Notes: a model not told the origin generated them from the sequence alone. A stretch of DNA of 64,000 bases from CBETVX01 sp965539935 (GCA_965539935.1 CBETVX010000009.1:1-64000); one strand, 5' to 3'. Numbered from the stretch's first letter, positions 1 to 8,312 are shown. Translations and numbers: made by a program.

Positions 1-607
1 CAATAGGAGAACCCTTTATTCTATTTTTAAAATGCTCATACAATCCTTTTTCATCAATTTTATCAATTTCATCAATACTTCCATATTCAAATAAACTATA
101 ATTTTCATTTTCACACATTTTTTCTACACATCTATCTAAAGCATATTTCATTTTATCGTTTATACGACCCTTAATTTTTTCTTTTAAGTTTTTCTTTTGT
201 TGATTAAATATTTTACTTGCAAAACCATTATCTTCAACTACTTGTTCGTTAATTATCCCATTTAGTATTTCTATAGATTCTTTCATGATATTATCATTGT
301 CAATATATTTTGAATTGGGAAATTGCATTTTTATTTGAATAATCTGTTTTTCTCCCTTTTTTACAACATTACTTACAAGAACTGATCCATAAAGTTCTTC
401 AAGTTTTCTACTTAATTCAAAGAAAGTTGGATATTTCATTGTACTTTTACTGAGTATCATTGATAATAGTGCATTTTTGGTAACTTCCTCTTTTATAAGG
501 GGTCTTTGGATATATAATCCCACAAGATTTGTTTTGAATTTATCTGACTTAATAATATTTAATTTAAGCCTATTACCTAATTCTATTGGTGATAATCTTT
601 CAAGCAA
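1..607 (-). CDS. M16-family peptidase-like protein (YfmF type), N-terminal part, cut by window edge
   Basis: The minus-strand frame is open from a TTG start at 607 to the window edge, giving about 202 residues. I chose TTG because AGGAGG lies 7 bases upstream (615-620); an in-frame ATG further upstream lies before this site. The N-terminus reads MLERLSPIELGNRLKLNII, and a later stretch KLEELYGSVLVSNVVKKGEK resembles the YfmF/insulinase-like M16 proteins, which often lack the HxxEH zinc motif; none is visible in this part. Family members near EF-P modification genes in Bacillus are thought to act with a YmfH partner. The partner and the C-terminal half would lie outside the window. The family call rests on a partial protein and is an inference. 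Confidence 0.6.
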   Translation of the reverse strand, partial: MLERLSPIELGNRLKLNIIKSDKFKTNLVGLYIQRPLIKEEVTKNALLSMILSKSTMKYPTFFELSRKLEELYGSVLVSNVVKKGEKQIIQIKMQFPNSKYIDNDNIMKESIEILNGIINEQVVEDNGFASKIFNQQKKNLKEKIKGRINDKMKYALDRCVEKMCENENYSLFEYGSIDEIDKIDEKGLYEHFKNRIKGSPI

Positions 608-741
608 AAAAATACCTCCTTTAATAATTAATTTCATATAGTTATTATGTATAGAATAAACAATTTCAATACACAATAGTTTATTAATAGATACATTACT
701 ATTATAATCAATTCCCTATATAAGTAAATGTAAACATAAAA

Positions 742-768
742 AATAGCTAATTTTTTAAATTAGCTATT
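742..768 (-). terminator. Intrinsic terminator overlapping the 3' end of the membrane protein gene
   Basis: A 12-bp perfect inverted repeat (AATAGCTAATTT / AAATTAGCTATT) with a 3-base loop is followed on the minus strand by a T-run. One arm encodes the last residues and the stop codon of the gene at 747-1889, so coding and termination overlap. Confidence 0.8.
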
Positions 769-1889
769 CTAATTTTATATTCTAACTCATTCAGCATATC
801 TTCTCCAATACCCCATCCAGCTATATAATCAATTTTAATTAACTCCTTCTTAGCTATTTTTTCTGCTATTTTTTCTACCTTGTATTTTGTTAATATTCCA
901 TCTGTTACATTATCTATACTTACTATTATTATTCTATTTACCCCCGTTTCTTGCAAACTACGAATAGAGTTTTTTAGTGTATCGTAATTTATAGTTCCTT
1001 TCACACTTACTATTTTATCCCTTTCAACCCCATAGTCTATAAGTTTGTTAATTACTTTCTTCTCAAAGACAGCATGATTCTTATTATTTATTGTATTGGT
1101 TTGCATGATTAGGACTCCCGTTAGATTAACATCGAGATCTTCATCAATATTTAAAGTTTTCTTTGCCAATTGTCTTGATAATTTCTCACTATTCCAAAGA
1201 ACTGGGGTCTGTAGTATTATTCCTTCATAATCATTAAAGGCAGTATTCATATTTTCTTGGTATTCCGATGATAGGGATAACATCAAGGGAACAATGATAA
1301 TTTTACTATACTTTTTCTTAATCTCTATTATCTCCTTTTCAAAGTTTGGTTCATTACTCAAAAAAGTTGTATAAACATGATAATCAGTTCCTAATTTTTT
1401 TTGTAGCTCATCACCTATATTATTACAAATGTCAATATACTTACTTCTACCCAAATTATCATAGGCCAATTTGTAATTAAAGGCTGTATATGGTGCTAAA
1501 ACTTTCTGCATAATGCTATCTTCCTTGTATATATTATTTAAAATATTCTTGGTATGATACGTAGGAATTTCACCTTCCGCAACGATAATCACTGCTGGCT
1601 GTTCATACTCTTCTCTCAAAGTATCATATCTTTTTAAAAAAGTGTTTTCTTGATTATTGATATAATAATAAAGGGCTAAAGAATGAAAAATAAAACTACA
1701 AATTAAAGTAATTAATATTATAGATATATTTCTTGGTTTTAAAAGGTCTATTTTTACAATACTAATTAATATCAAAGTAATAATGACAATACTAATTCTT
1801 TCTAAATGTCCGTCTAAAATGCAAAAGAATATGAAGAATATTCCAAGTAAAATACCTCTAATAACCAAAAAAGATGATTTTTTCTTCAT
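747..1889 (-). CDS. Membrane-anchored protein of unknown function with a possible chelatase-like domain
   Basis: About 380 residues. I chose ATG at 1889, since AGGTGG sits 8 bases upstream; the upstream GTG at 1901 overlaps that ribosome site. The N-terminal ~75 residues form two or three hydrophobic segments (near residues 9-26, 28-45 and 55-73). The rest is soluble and probably extracytoplasmic or membrane-facing. It has repeated beta-strand/helix units such as QPAVIIVAEGE and KIIIVPLMLS. The second resembles the VVPLFLS strand of CbiX/ferrochelatase-fold proteins, but I see no clear metal-binding His pair. No neighbour points to tetrapyrrole synthesis. The fold suggestion is weak inference; function unknown. 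It is flanked by its own terminator and probably monocistronic. Confidence 0.55.
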   Translation of the reverse strand: MKKKSSFLVIRGILLGIFFIFFCILDGHLERISIVIITLILISIVKIDLLKPRNISIILITLICSFIFHSLALYYYINNQENTFLKRYDTLREEYEQPAVIIVAEGEIPTYHTKNILNNIYKEDSIMQKVLAPYTAFNYKLAYDNLGRSKYIDICNNIGDELQKKLGTDYHVYTTFLSNEPNFEKEIIEIKKKYSKIIIVPLMLSLSSEYQENMNTAFNDYEGIILQTPVLWNSEKLSRQLAKKTLNIDEDLDVNLTGVLIMQTNTINNKNHAVFEKKVINKLIDYGVERDKIVSVKGTINYDTLKNSIRSLQETGVNRIIIVSIDNVTDGILTKYKVEKIAEKIAKKELIKIDYIAGWGIGEDMLNELEYKIRIANLKN

Positions 1890-1971
1890 AATAATCACCA
1901 CCTATTTATTAAAGTTTATTGCTTAATATTTAAAATATGAATAAGCTTTTTATATAAATAGATAACATATA

Positions 1972-2000
1972 TTGCTTTATGAATTTTTATGCTTTATAAT
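1972..2000 (+). promoter_or_regulatory. Candidate sigma-A promoter for ychF
   Basis: TTGCTT (1972-1977) and a perfect TATAAT (1995-2000) are separated by 17 bases, 43 bases before the ychF start. Confidence 0.65.
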
Positions 2001-2042
2001 TTAATCTGAATGTAAATACAGAAGCGAAAGGACGATAAAATA

Positions 2043-3137
2043 ATGAAATTAGGAATAGTAGGTTTACCTAATGTAGGTAAAAGCACTTTGTTTAATGCCA
2101 TAACAAAAGCTGGAGCTCAATCTGCAAACTACCCTTTTTGTACTATTGATCCTAATATAGGAGTTGTAGCTGTACCAGATGAGAGATTAAATGTTTTACA
2201 GGAAATGTATAATTCTGAAAAAATCATTCCAACTTCTATTGAATTTTACGATATAGCAGGTCTGGTTAAAGGTGCTAGTAAAGGAGAAGGTTTAGGAAAT
2301 AAGTTTCTTTCAAACATAAGAGAAGTGGAAGCTATCATCCATGTAGTTCGTTGTTTTAATGATGAAAATGTAGTTCATGTTGAGGGAAATGTAGACCCAA
2401 TTAGAGATATCGAAACCATAAATCTAGAGCTTATTTATTCAGATATGGAGCTCCTTGAAAGACGAATTCAAAAGACAAAAAAACTACTTAAAGGGGATAA
2501 ATCCCTTCAAGGAGAGCTTGATATCTTAAATAAAGTATATTCAACCCTAGAAGAAGGAAAATCTGCAAGGGTATTAGACTCAAATGAAGATGAGGCAAAG
2601 TTTATAAAGAGTCTTAATTTACTTTCTTATAAACCTATAATATATGTAGCAAATGTATCGGAAGACGATTTGATAGAATCCGTTGAAGATAATGTTTTAG
2701 TTAATAAGGTTAAAGAATTCGCAAAAACTGAAGAAGCAGAAGTTGTAGTTATATCAGCAAAAATCGAATCAGAAGTTGCTGAATTAGAAGAAGATGAAAA
2801 AAGAGCCTTCTTAAAAGAACTTGGTTTAGAAGAAACTGGATTAGATAAATTAATTAGAGCTGGATATACTTTACTAGGTCTAATAAGCTTTTTAACTGCT
2901 GGACCTAAGGAAGTTAGGGCTTGGACTATTAAAAAAGGAACTAAGGCTCCCCAGGCCGCTGGAAAAATCCACTCGGATATTGAAAGAGGATTTATCAGAG
3001 CAGAGGTTATAGCCTTTGAAGAGCTAGTTAAAGCAGGCAATATGACTACTGCTAAAGAAAAGGGGCTTGTAAGACTTGAAGGTAAAGATTATATTGTACA
3101 AGATGGAGATGTTATTTTATTTAGGTTTAATGTGTAG
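2043..3137 (+). CDS. ychF: Redox-regulated ATPase YchF (OLA1 family)
   Basis: 364 residues, the usual family length. This Obg-related P-loop protein prefers ATP to GTP and associates with ribosomes in known members. The P-loop GLPNVGKST is at residues 7-15 and the switch DIAGLVKGASKGEGLGNKFL near 70-90. The G4 position reads NVSE instead of NKxD, the change that gives YchF/OLA1 its ATP preference. A C-terminal TGS-like domain ends the protein. AAAGGA lies upstream of the ATG. It is one of the few plus-strand genes, has its own promoter, and converges on the NhaC-type transporter with a shared terminator hairpin between them. Confidence 0.97.
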   Translation: MKLGIVGLPNVGKSTLFNAITKAGAQSANYPFCTIDPNIGVVAVPDERLNVLQEMYNSEKIIPTSIEFYDIAGLVKGASKGEGLGNKFLSNIREVEAIIHVVRCFNDENVVHVEGNVDPIRDIETINLELIYSDMELLERRIQKTKKLLKGDKSLQGELDILNKVYSTLEEGKSARVLDSNEDEAKFIKSLNLLSYKPIIYVANVSEDDLIESVEDNVLVNKVKEFAKTEEAEVVVISAKIESEVAELEEDEKRAFLKELGLEETGLDKLIRAGYTLLGLISFLTAGPKEVRAWTIKKGTKAPQAAGKIHSDIERGFIRAEVIAFEELVKAGNMTTAKEKGLVRLEGKDYIVQDGDVILFRFNV

Positions 3138-3229
3138 ATAAATATAAAACTATTTATAAAGCATTAGTAAAGACTCTAATCCCATCTAACAATATTTTTA
3201 AGCACTTTAAAATATAAATAAAATCCAAC

Positions 3230-3262
3230 AAAAATGGACTACAAATATTGTAGTCCATTTTT
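3230..3262. terminator. Bidirectional terminator between ychF and the NhaC-type transporter
   Basis: A 14-bp perfect stem (AAAAATGGACTACA / TGTAGTCCATTTTT) with a 5-base loop gives A/T runs on both sides, so it can stop transcription of both convergent genes. Confidence 0.85.
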
Positions 3263-3274
3263 AATATTATATAT

Positions 3275-4996
3275 TTATTTATTGTTTTCTTCTAAGGTCA
3301 TATTTTTCACAGATTTTCCAAAGAAGAATACTACTGCAACTACCGATAATAGTGCAAATGGTAATACTACATAAATCGGTAGACCTAAGCCTACTGGGAT
3401 ATAACCGAATAGAACCGTTATACAAGCTACAGTTATGGCATAGAATAATTGTGTTTTTGTATGTTCTATATGGTCACAGGCTGAACCCATGGAAGATAGT
3501 ATGGTTGTATCGGAAATTGGAGAACAGTGGTCTCCGAAGATTGCCCCTGTCAACACTGATCCAGCAACCATTATTACGTAACTTTGTTCTGGTGATATTG
3601 CAAATGCTAGAGGGATTGCAAGTGGCATCAAAATACCCATTGTTCCATAGGATGTTCCCGTTGCAAAGGAAATAATTGAGCCAAAGACAAATATAATCGA
3701 TGGCAGTAAAAATGCTGGAATTGTTTTAGATAACTTAGATACTAAAAATTTAGCTGTACCTAACTCTTTTATAACCCCAGATAAGGACCATGCCAATAAT
3801 AGTATTACTCCAGTTATTACAAGGGATTTTAAACCTTCAACCCATATATCTATACCTTCAGACAATGTAAATATTTTCTGTTTAATACCCATAGCCAAGG
3901 CCACTATACTTCCAAATAAAGCTGCTTGAAATAGTACTACACTGGCATCGGAAGCTCCAAAGGTCTCTCTGATGGCAGCAATAGAAAGTGGTGATTCCTT
4001 TATCATTTGAATAATAGCTTCATTATCTGCTAAATTAATATATCCATTATAGTAAAAACCAATAAAGGCCGATATTATTAAAACACCAATTGGTATAATT
4101 GCATTCCAAATACTTAATTTTATACCTTCCTTTGGTTCAAGGCTAACGGATTCGTTAGAAATCATAGGTTTTGCTCCATCAGGTAATACTTTACCTGTAG
4201 TTCTTGCTCTCTTTTCTGCCTTATACATAGGTCCAAATTCCTTTAAAAATACTGCTGTAGCAACTATAAAGGCTAGTATTAATATATTATAAAATCTATA
4301 GGGTATGGTGGAAATAAAAACACCATAGGCATTAACACTTTGTCCAATAGAATCATATGCATCTTTGATAAGTCCTACTTCATATCCTACCCAGGTAGAA
4401 ATAAGGGCTATACCAGCTATTGGAGCTGCCGTTGCGTCAATAATAAAGGCTAACTTCTCCCTTGAAATTCTCATTTTATCAGTTACTGGTCTCATTATTG
4501 GCCCAACTATCAATGAGTTGGCATAATCATCGAAAAAGATAAATAGACCTAATACCCAAGTAATAATTTGGGCACTTACAGGTGACTTTGCTTTCTTAGA
4601 AAGGTTCTCTGCAATGGCCTTTGCTCCTCCCATTTTTGAAACTAAGGCAATAAGTCCTCCAATAGTTAAGCACTGTAGGATGATTCCAGCATTCCAACTA
4701 TCTGATAATGATCCTAAAATTTGATCAACAATACTTAACAATCCATGTATTAGTGAACCAAATACTCCATGGCTATTTAGTCCAAGCAAAAATGTCCCTG
4801 AAAAAATACCAATGAATAATGATAAAACAACATTTTTAGTAAGAAAGGCCAAGACTATTGCTACTAAAGGTGGCAGTAAAGTAAGTAGTCCAAACTTTTC
4901 GGCATTTGCCTTGGCAATTTCAGGATCTACTGCCAAAGCTGTTCCTGTCATTAGTACAATAAATAGTAAAGTTAATAGTGCAATTCTTTTTTTCAT
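3275..4996 (-). CDS. NhaC-family transporter, probably lysine uptake
   Basis: 573 residues with about 12 hydrophobic segments. The N-terminus MKKRIALLTLLFIVLMTGTALA looks like a signal peptide or first membrane helix. The conserved NhaC signature GDHCSPISDTTILSS lies near residue 485-500, followed by ACDHIEHTKTQ. NhaC relatives exchange Na+ and H+, but members preceded by a lysine riboswitch are predicted to be lysine transporters (LysW in comparative-genomics work, as I recall). A strong lysine riboswitch directly precedes this gene, so lysine is the likeliest substrate. The gene appears monocistronic, with AGGAGGAG before the ATG. The substrate is an inference from the riboswitch; the family assignment is firm. 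Confidence 0.88.
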   Translation of the reverse strand: MKKRIALLTLLFIVLMTGTALAVDPEIAKANAEKFGLLTLLPPLVAIVLAFLTKNVVLSLFIGIFSGTFLLGLNSHGVFGSLIHGLLSIVDQILGSLSDSWNAGIILQCLTIGGLIALVSKMGGAKAIAENLSKKAKSPVSAQIITWVLGLFIFFDDYANSLIVGPIMRPVTDKMRISREKLAFIIDATAAPIAGIALISTWVGYEVGLIKDAYDSIGQSVNAYGVFISTIPYRFYNILILAFIVATAVFLKEFGPMYKAEKRARTTGKVLPDGAKPMISNESVSLEPKEGIKLSIWNAIIPIGVLIISAFIGFYYNGYINLADNEAIIQMIKESPLSIAAIRETFGASDASVVLFQAALFGSIVALAMGIKQKIFTLSEGIDIWVEGLKSLVITGVILLLAWSLSGVIKELGTAKFLVSKLSKTIPAFLLPSIIFVFGSIISFATGTSYGTMGILMPLAIPLAFAISPEQSYVIMVAGSVLTGAIFGDHCSPISDTTILSSMGSACDHIEHTKTQLFYAITVACITVLFGYIPVGLGLPIYVVLPFALLSVVAVVFFFGKSVKNMTLEENNK

Positions 4997-5048
4997 TTTT
5001 CTCCTCCTAATTGTTATTTTCCCATTTACTCAAAAGTCCACAATCAAA

Positions 5049-5104
5049 GGAGAGCTATTGAACACCTCAATAACGCAAAAAATCCTAAGCCATTGCTTAG
5101 GATT
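5049..5104 (-). terminator. Riboswitch expression platform: terminator hairpin plus a downstream segment complementary to P1
   Basis: On the minus strand a hairpin AATCCTAAGC / GCTTAGGATT (5081-5104, loop of 4) is followed by a T-run at 5077-5082: an intrinsic terminator between aptamer and gene. After it, 5049-5061 is a perfect 13-base complement of the 3' strand of aptamer helix P1 (5168-5180). The terminator supports lysine-dependent attenuation; the role of the second complement is unclear. Confidence 0.8.
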
Positions 5105-5164
5105 AGAACACATAGATATTTATATAACTATAATGAAAAGTTACACATACCATGGTCACTAATT

Positions 5165-5348
5165 CAATCAATAGCTCTCCACAAAGTAAAACTTTGTGAC
5201 AGTCCTGAACATATTCTGCTCAGACCCAACATACAACCTTAAAGCAATCAGTTGTACATTTCGGCAACATTTCCTTTCCAATAGCTTCAATGCTGCTTAG
5301 CTCCACTATTGTACTCTTAAATGATGCACCTCTATCCTTGATTAGTAA
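5165..5348 (-). ncRNA. Lysine riboswitch aptamer (L box)
   Basis: Reading the minus strand, the conserved lysine aptamer blocks occur in order: ATAGAGGTGCATC, AGAGTACAATAGTGGAG, GGAAAGGAAATGTTGCCGAA, GTTGGGTCTG, GGACTGTCAC and GTGGAGAGCTATT. These match the known L-box core including the five-helix junction. The aptamer lies about 170 bases before the NhaC-type transporter and is followed by a terminator hairpin. In known L boxes, bound lysine stabilises P1 and favours termination, so the transporter would be made when lysine is scarce. Confidence 0.94.
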
Positions 5349-5384
5349 AAGGAAATATTTAATTTGTTAATAAGATACTTTTCT

Positions 5385-5414
5385 ATATTAATATTTTAAT
5401 AGTAATTTGTCAAC
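5385..5414 (-). promoter_or_regulatory. Candidate promoter of the lysine riboswitch transcript
   Basis: On the minus strand a perfect TTGACA (5409-5414) and TAATAT (5385-5390) are separated by 18 bases, placing the start near 5378, just before the aptamer. Confidence 0.65.
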
Positions 5415-5467
5415 AATAATTTATTAAATATTTTATATATGTTTTATTTTTCTTTACTATTTTTTTC

Positions 5468-5500
5468 AATATATAAAGCATCCACAATGTGGATGCTAAC
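5468..5500 (-). terminator. Terminator after deoC
   Basis: Stem AGCATCCACA / TGTGGATGCT (5477-5497) with almost no loop, immediately after the deoC stop, followed on the minus strand by TTTATATAT. Confidence 0.75.
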
Positions 5501-5503
5501 TTT

Positions 5504-6172
5504 TTAATATCCTGAGTTATTACTTTTTTCACCAGAAACTATTGCTACAGAAGAACTAGCACCTATACGAGTAGCTCCTGCTTCAATCATAGCAATAGCC
5601 TTTTCTTTATCCCTTATGCCTCCAGAGGCTTTAACTCCCATTTCTTCTCCAACTACTTTTCTCATCAGTTTAATATCCTCAACAGTAGCACCAGCTGTAC
5701 TGAAACCAGTTGAAGTTTTTACAAAATGAGCTCCAGCTTCCTTAGATAGTTCACAGGCTTTTACTTTTTCGTCTTCAGTAAGTAGACATGTTTCTATAAT
5801 CACTTTTAATATAGCCTTATCCTTTATAGCATCTACTACTGCTTTGATATCATCCTTAACTACATCGTATTCCTTATTCTTAAGAGCAGCTATATTAATT
5901 ACCATATCTATTTCATTTGCTCCATTTTCTACTGCTTGTTTGGCTTCAAAGGCCTTAGATTCTTTAGTTGATGCTCCAAGGGGAAAACCAACAACAGCCG
6001 TAATCTTTACATCGGAGCCTTCTAGTTCACTTTTTACTAATGGAACATAGTATGGATTAACACAAACTGAATAGAAATTATACTCCTTAGCTTCTTCACA
6101 AATCTTTATAACAGCATCTTTTGGGGTATCTGGTTTTAAAATTGTATGATCAATATACTTTTCTATATTCAT
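5504..6172 (-). CDS. deoC: Deoxyribose-phosphate aldolase
   Basis: 222 residues, normal for bacterial DeoC. It cleaves 2-deoxyribose-5-phosphate to acetaldehyde and glyceraldehyde-3-phosphate in the cytoplasm. Visible signatures are YIDHTILKPD at residues 6-15, the Schiff-base lysine in FVKTSTGFS near residue 152, and the proton-relay lysine in VKASGGIRD near 182. The C-terminus (VAIVSGEKSNNSGY) is somewhat divergent. It lies 8 bases downstream of the pduL-type gene, so the two are probably cotranscribed. That pairing could link acetaldehyde from deoxynucleoside breakdown to acetyl phosphate, but no aldehyde dehydrogenase is nearby. Confidence 0.96.
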   Translation of the reverse strand: MNIEKYIDHTILKPDTPKDAVIKICEEAKEYNFYSVCVNPYYVPLVKSELEGSDVKITAVVGFPLGASTKESKAFEAKQAVENGANEIDMVINIAALKNKEYDVVKDDIKAVVDAIKDKAILKVIIETCLLTEDEKVKACELSKEAGAHFVKTSTGFSTAGATVEDIKLMRKVVGEEMGVKASGGIRDKEKAIAMIEAGATRIGASSSVAIVSGEKSNNSGY

Positions 6173-6180
6173 TAGAACAC

Positions 6181-6759
6181 CTACTCTTTTATAAGTTCTA
6201 CTTGACTACCGTTTCTAAGTCCCGCAGCATTTCCTTCATCTAAATCAACATGCATTTCTAATGCATAGCTATCTTTTACTCTAACTAATACATTTTCAAA
6301 TACTAATCCTCTTTCTCCATCAACTTTTATTTTAACTATATCCTTGTCTTTTACTCCAAATCTTTCTGCATCATCTGTATGCATATGTATATGTCTTGCT
6401 GCTGCTATTACTCCTTCTTCAAGGTCAACTTCGCCCTTTGGTCCTATTAATTTTACTCCTGGACTACCAGCTAAATCTCCAGAATTTCTCACAGGAGGTT
6501 TAACTCCTAATACAAATCCATCTGAAAGAGATATTTCAACTTGAGTCTTGTCCCTAGCTGGTCCTAAAACTCTAACTCCTTTTAATGTACCCTTTGGTCC
6601 TACGATATCAACTTTTTCGTTACAGGCATACTGTCCAGGTTGAGATAAATCTTTAAAGTTTGTAAGTTCAAATCCTTCTCCAAACAGTATATCTATGTGC
6701 TCCTTACTTAAATGTAAATGACGATTTGATAATCCAACTGGTAATAATTTCTTTTCCAT
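6181..6759 (-). CDS. pduL: Phosphate propanoyltransferase (PduL-type phosphotransacylase)
   Basis: 192 residues made of two PduL domains. It interconverts acyl-CoA and acyl-phosphate using bound zinc, with no homology to Pta. Zinc-binding histidines are visible in SNRHLHLS (residues 11-18) and ARHIHMHTDD (near 121-130), with a third candidate in LEMHVDLDEGNA near the C-terminus. There is no N-terminal encapsulation peptide and no microcompartment shell gene in the window, so a free cytosolic role in acetate or propionate formation is more likely. AGGAGGAAAAGAT precedes the ATG. Upstream of deoC by 8 bases. Confidence 0.93.
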   Translation of the reverse strand: MEKKLLPVGLSNRHLHLSKEHIDILFGEGFELTNFKDLSQPGQYACNEKVDIVGPKGTLKGVRVLGPARDKTQVEISLSDGFVLGVKPPVRNSGDLAGSPGVKLIGPKGEVDLEEGVIAAARHIHMHTDDAERFGVKDKDIVKIKVDGERGLVFENVLVRVKDSYALEMHVDLDEGNAAGLRNGSQVELIKE

Positions 6760-6843
6760 ATCTTTTCCTCCTATATATATTATATTGTATACATGACATA
6801 TGAATAATTATCATATAAATTTTTTCTCATGTCAAATAAAATC

Positions 6844-7143
6844 TTACAGTTTGCTTTCAACTGATTTTACTTTACCTTCCATAGTACCGACCTTGTCTCT
6901 CCTATCATCAATCTTAATCGTAGTAGATACTCTTAAAGCTCCACTACCGAAGGGAACTTCATGCATCTTTCTAATTAACTCCAATATAATATCTAAGTCT
7001 CCTTCAATAATTGTTCCCATAGGAGTTAATTGATACTTTACCCTTGTTTCATTTTCTAAGACTTGATGACACTCTGCAACATATTTACTTAGACTAGTAC
7101 TTCCTGTACCAAGGGGTACAGTAGTAACTTCTACTATTGCCAT
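6844..7143 (-). CDS. MTH1187-family thiamine-binding protein
   Basis: 99 residues, the usual length for this ferredoxin-like fold (formerly DUF77). Typical motifs are the start MAIVEVTTVPLGTG, YQLTPMGTIIEGDLD near residues 37-51, and VPFGSGALRVSTTIKIDDRRD near 68-88. Structural family members bind thiamine or related ligands and are often near thiamine or coenzyme transport genes; none is nearby here. GGAGGTGATTTT precedes the ATG. It follows the flavoprotein gene by 16 bases and is probably in the same transcript. The ligand is inferred from the family. Confidence 0.88.
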   Translation of the reverse strand: MAIVEVTTVPLGTGSTSLSKYVAECHQVLENETRVKYQLTPMGTIIEGDLDIILELIRKMHEVPFGSGALRVSTTIKIDDRRDKVGTMEGKVKSVESKL

Positions 7144-7159
7144 AAAATCACCTCCATAC

Positions 7160-7729
7160 TTATTTACACAAAGATTTTCCTAGATTAAAGGCTTTATCTA
7201 ATATATCATCTTTAGATGATACATTCTCTTCATCAGTATTATCTACAAATAGATTTGCATAATATTCAGCATTAATTGATTTGAAAAAAAGTTCCATTAC
7301 AACTTCAGCACCAATAAATCCATTGGTACTTTGCTTTGAGCCTGCTGTACAAATAAATATACCCTTCCTTTTTTTATTTCTATCTATTGCTGATTTATCT
7401 AATATATATTTACTTGTCCATAAAGCTTGACATCTATCAATCATAGTTTTGGTCAAACTACTTACTGAATTAAAATATAGTGGCGATGCTACAATTATTA
7501 TATCCGATTTATCAAACTCCCAGTATAACTTTTCCATATCATCATTGAACACACATATTCCCTTTTGTCCACATTTATAACACGACATACAATTTTTTAC
7601 ATTTAGTTTATTGAGTTCATATTTAGTAACATCTAAAGTACAATTTTTAATACCTTTCAAGGTTTCTTCCAATAAGATATTAGTATTCCCATTATTTCTA
7701 GGACTCCCTAGTATAGCTAAAACTTTCAC
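7160..7729 (-). CDS. NAD(P)H-dependent FMN reductase / iron-sulfur flavoprotein-like
   Basis: 189 residues of flavodoxin fold. MKVLAILGSPRNNGNTN at the N-terminus is the FMN phosphate-binding loop. NCMSCYKCGQKGIC near residues 46-59 carries a cysteine cluster similar to that of clostridial and archaeal iron-sulfur flavoproteins, and ASPLYFNSVSSLTKTMIDR near 80-98 completes the flavin site. The start is GTG at 7729, with GGAGGTGG 5 bases upstream. Such proteins pass electrons in anaerobic redox and oxygen-defence pathways; the true partner is unknown. Divergent from the superoxide reductase gene, across 180 bases. Confidence 0.85.
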   Translation of the reverse strand: MKVLAILGSPRNNGNTNILLEETLKGIKNCTLDVTKYELNKLNVKNCMSCYKCGQKGICVFNDDMEKLYWEFDKSDIIIVASPLYFNSVSSLTKTMIDRCQALWTSKYILDKSAIDRNKKRKGIFICTAGSKQSTNGFIGAEVVMELFFKSINAEYYANLFVDNTDEENVSSKDDILDKAFNLGKSLCK

Positions 7730-7909
7730 TATCCACCTCCAAATTTAGATAGTTTTTTTCCACAATTATATACTACTATATTTTAAAAAGCTTTTCCAAT
7801 CTTTATAAATATTTTATTTATTTAAAAATTTTTTGTTTTATATTTTAACTTTTGGATATAAATATTATTGTAGAAAATAATAATATTTGAATATTGGGAG
7901 GTAATAAAT

Positions 7910-8284
7910 ATGAGTGGTTTAGGACAATTTTTACAAACTGGTGATTGGAAAGGTGAAAAACATGTTCCAGTAATACATGCTCCAGAAAAAGTTAAAGCAG
8001 GAGAAAGCTTTGAATTAAAAGTTTCAATTGGCGATGAAATAAAACATCCAAATACTTTAGAACACCATATATCATGGTTTAAAGTATTTTTCCATGCTGA
8101 AGGTGCTAAATTCCCAGTTGAATTATGTACATTTAATTTTACAGCCCACGGTGAAGGGGATACATATAATGAACCAGTTGCTGCAACTGAAGTAAAACTT
8201 AGTAAGTCTGGAACTATCTATGCAGTAAGTTACTGCAACATCCATGGATTATGGGAAAACTACAAAGAAATAACTGTAGAATAA
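7910..8284 (+). CDS. Class II superoxide reductase (neelaredoxin type)
   Basis: 124 residues. It reduces superoxide to hydrogen peroxide at a mononuclear iron (His4-Cys) centre, without oxygen release. The iron ligands are visible: His in GEKHVPVIHAP (near 19), two His in KHPNTLEHHISW (near 44-51), and Cys and His in SYCNIHGLW (near 110-113). There is no N-terminal desulforedoxin domain, so this is the class II form. GGGAGG lies before the ATG. The peroxide it makes could be removed by the nearby selenocysteine peroxiredoxin at 9702-10247, although the two genes are separate units. It ends at a strong terminator. Confidence 0.94.
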   Translation: MSGLGQFLQTGDWKGEKHVPVIHAPEKVKAGESFELKVSIGDEIKHPNTLEHHISWFKVFFHAEGAKFPVELCTFNFTAHGEGDTYNEPVAATEVKLSKSGTIYAVSYCNIHGLWENYKEITVE

Positions 8285-8287
8285 AAA

Positions 8288-8312
8288 TAGCCCCTTACAG
8301 GGGCTTTTTTTA
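8288..8312. terminator. Bidirectional terminator after superoxide reductase
   Basis: Stem AGCCCCT / AGGGGCT around TAC, with a run of seven T on the plus strand and AT-rich sequence on the other. It also serves the convergent small gene ending at 8310. Confidence 0.85.

Noticed and set aside
2627..3040. 137-residue minus-strand open frame inside ychF
   Set aside because: Serine-rich shadow of a certain gene, without ribosome site.
7860..7888. Inverted repeat AAATATTATT / AATAATATTT before superoxide reductase as a PerR operator
   Set aside because: It does not match the PerR consensus and such AT-only repeats arise easily in this composition.
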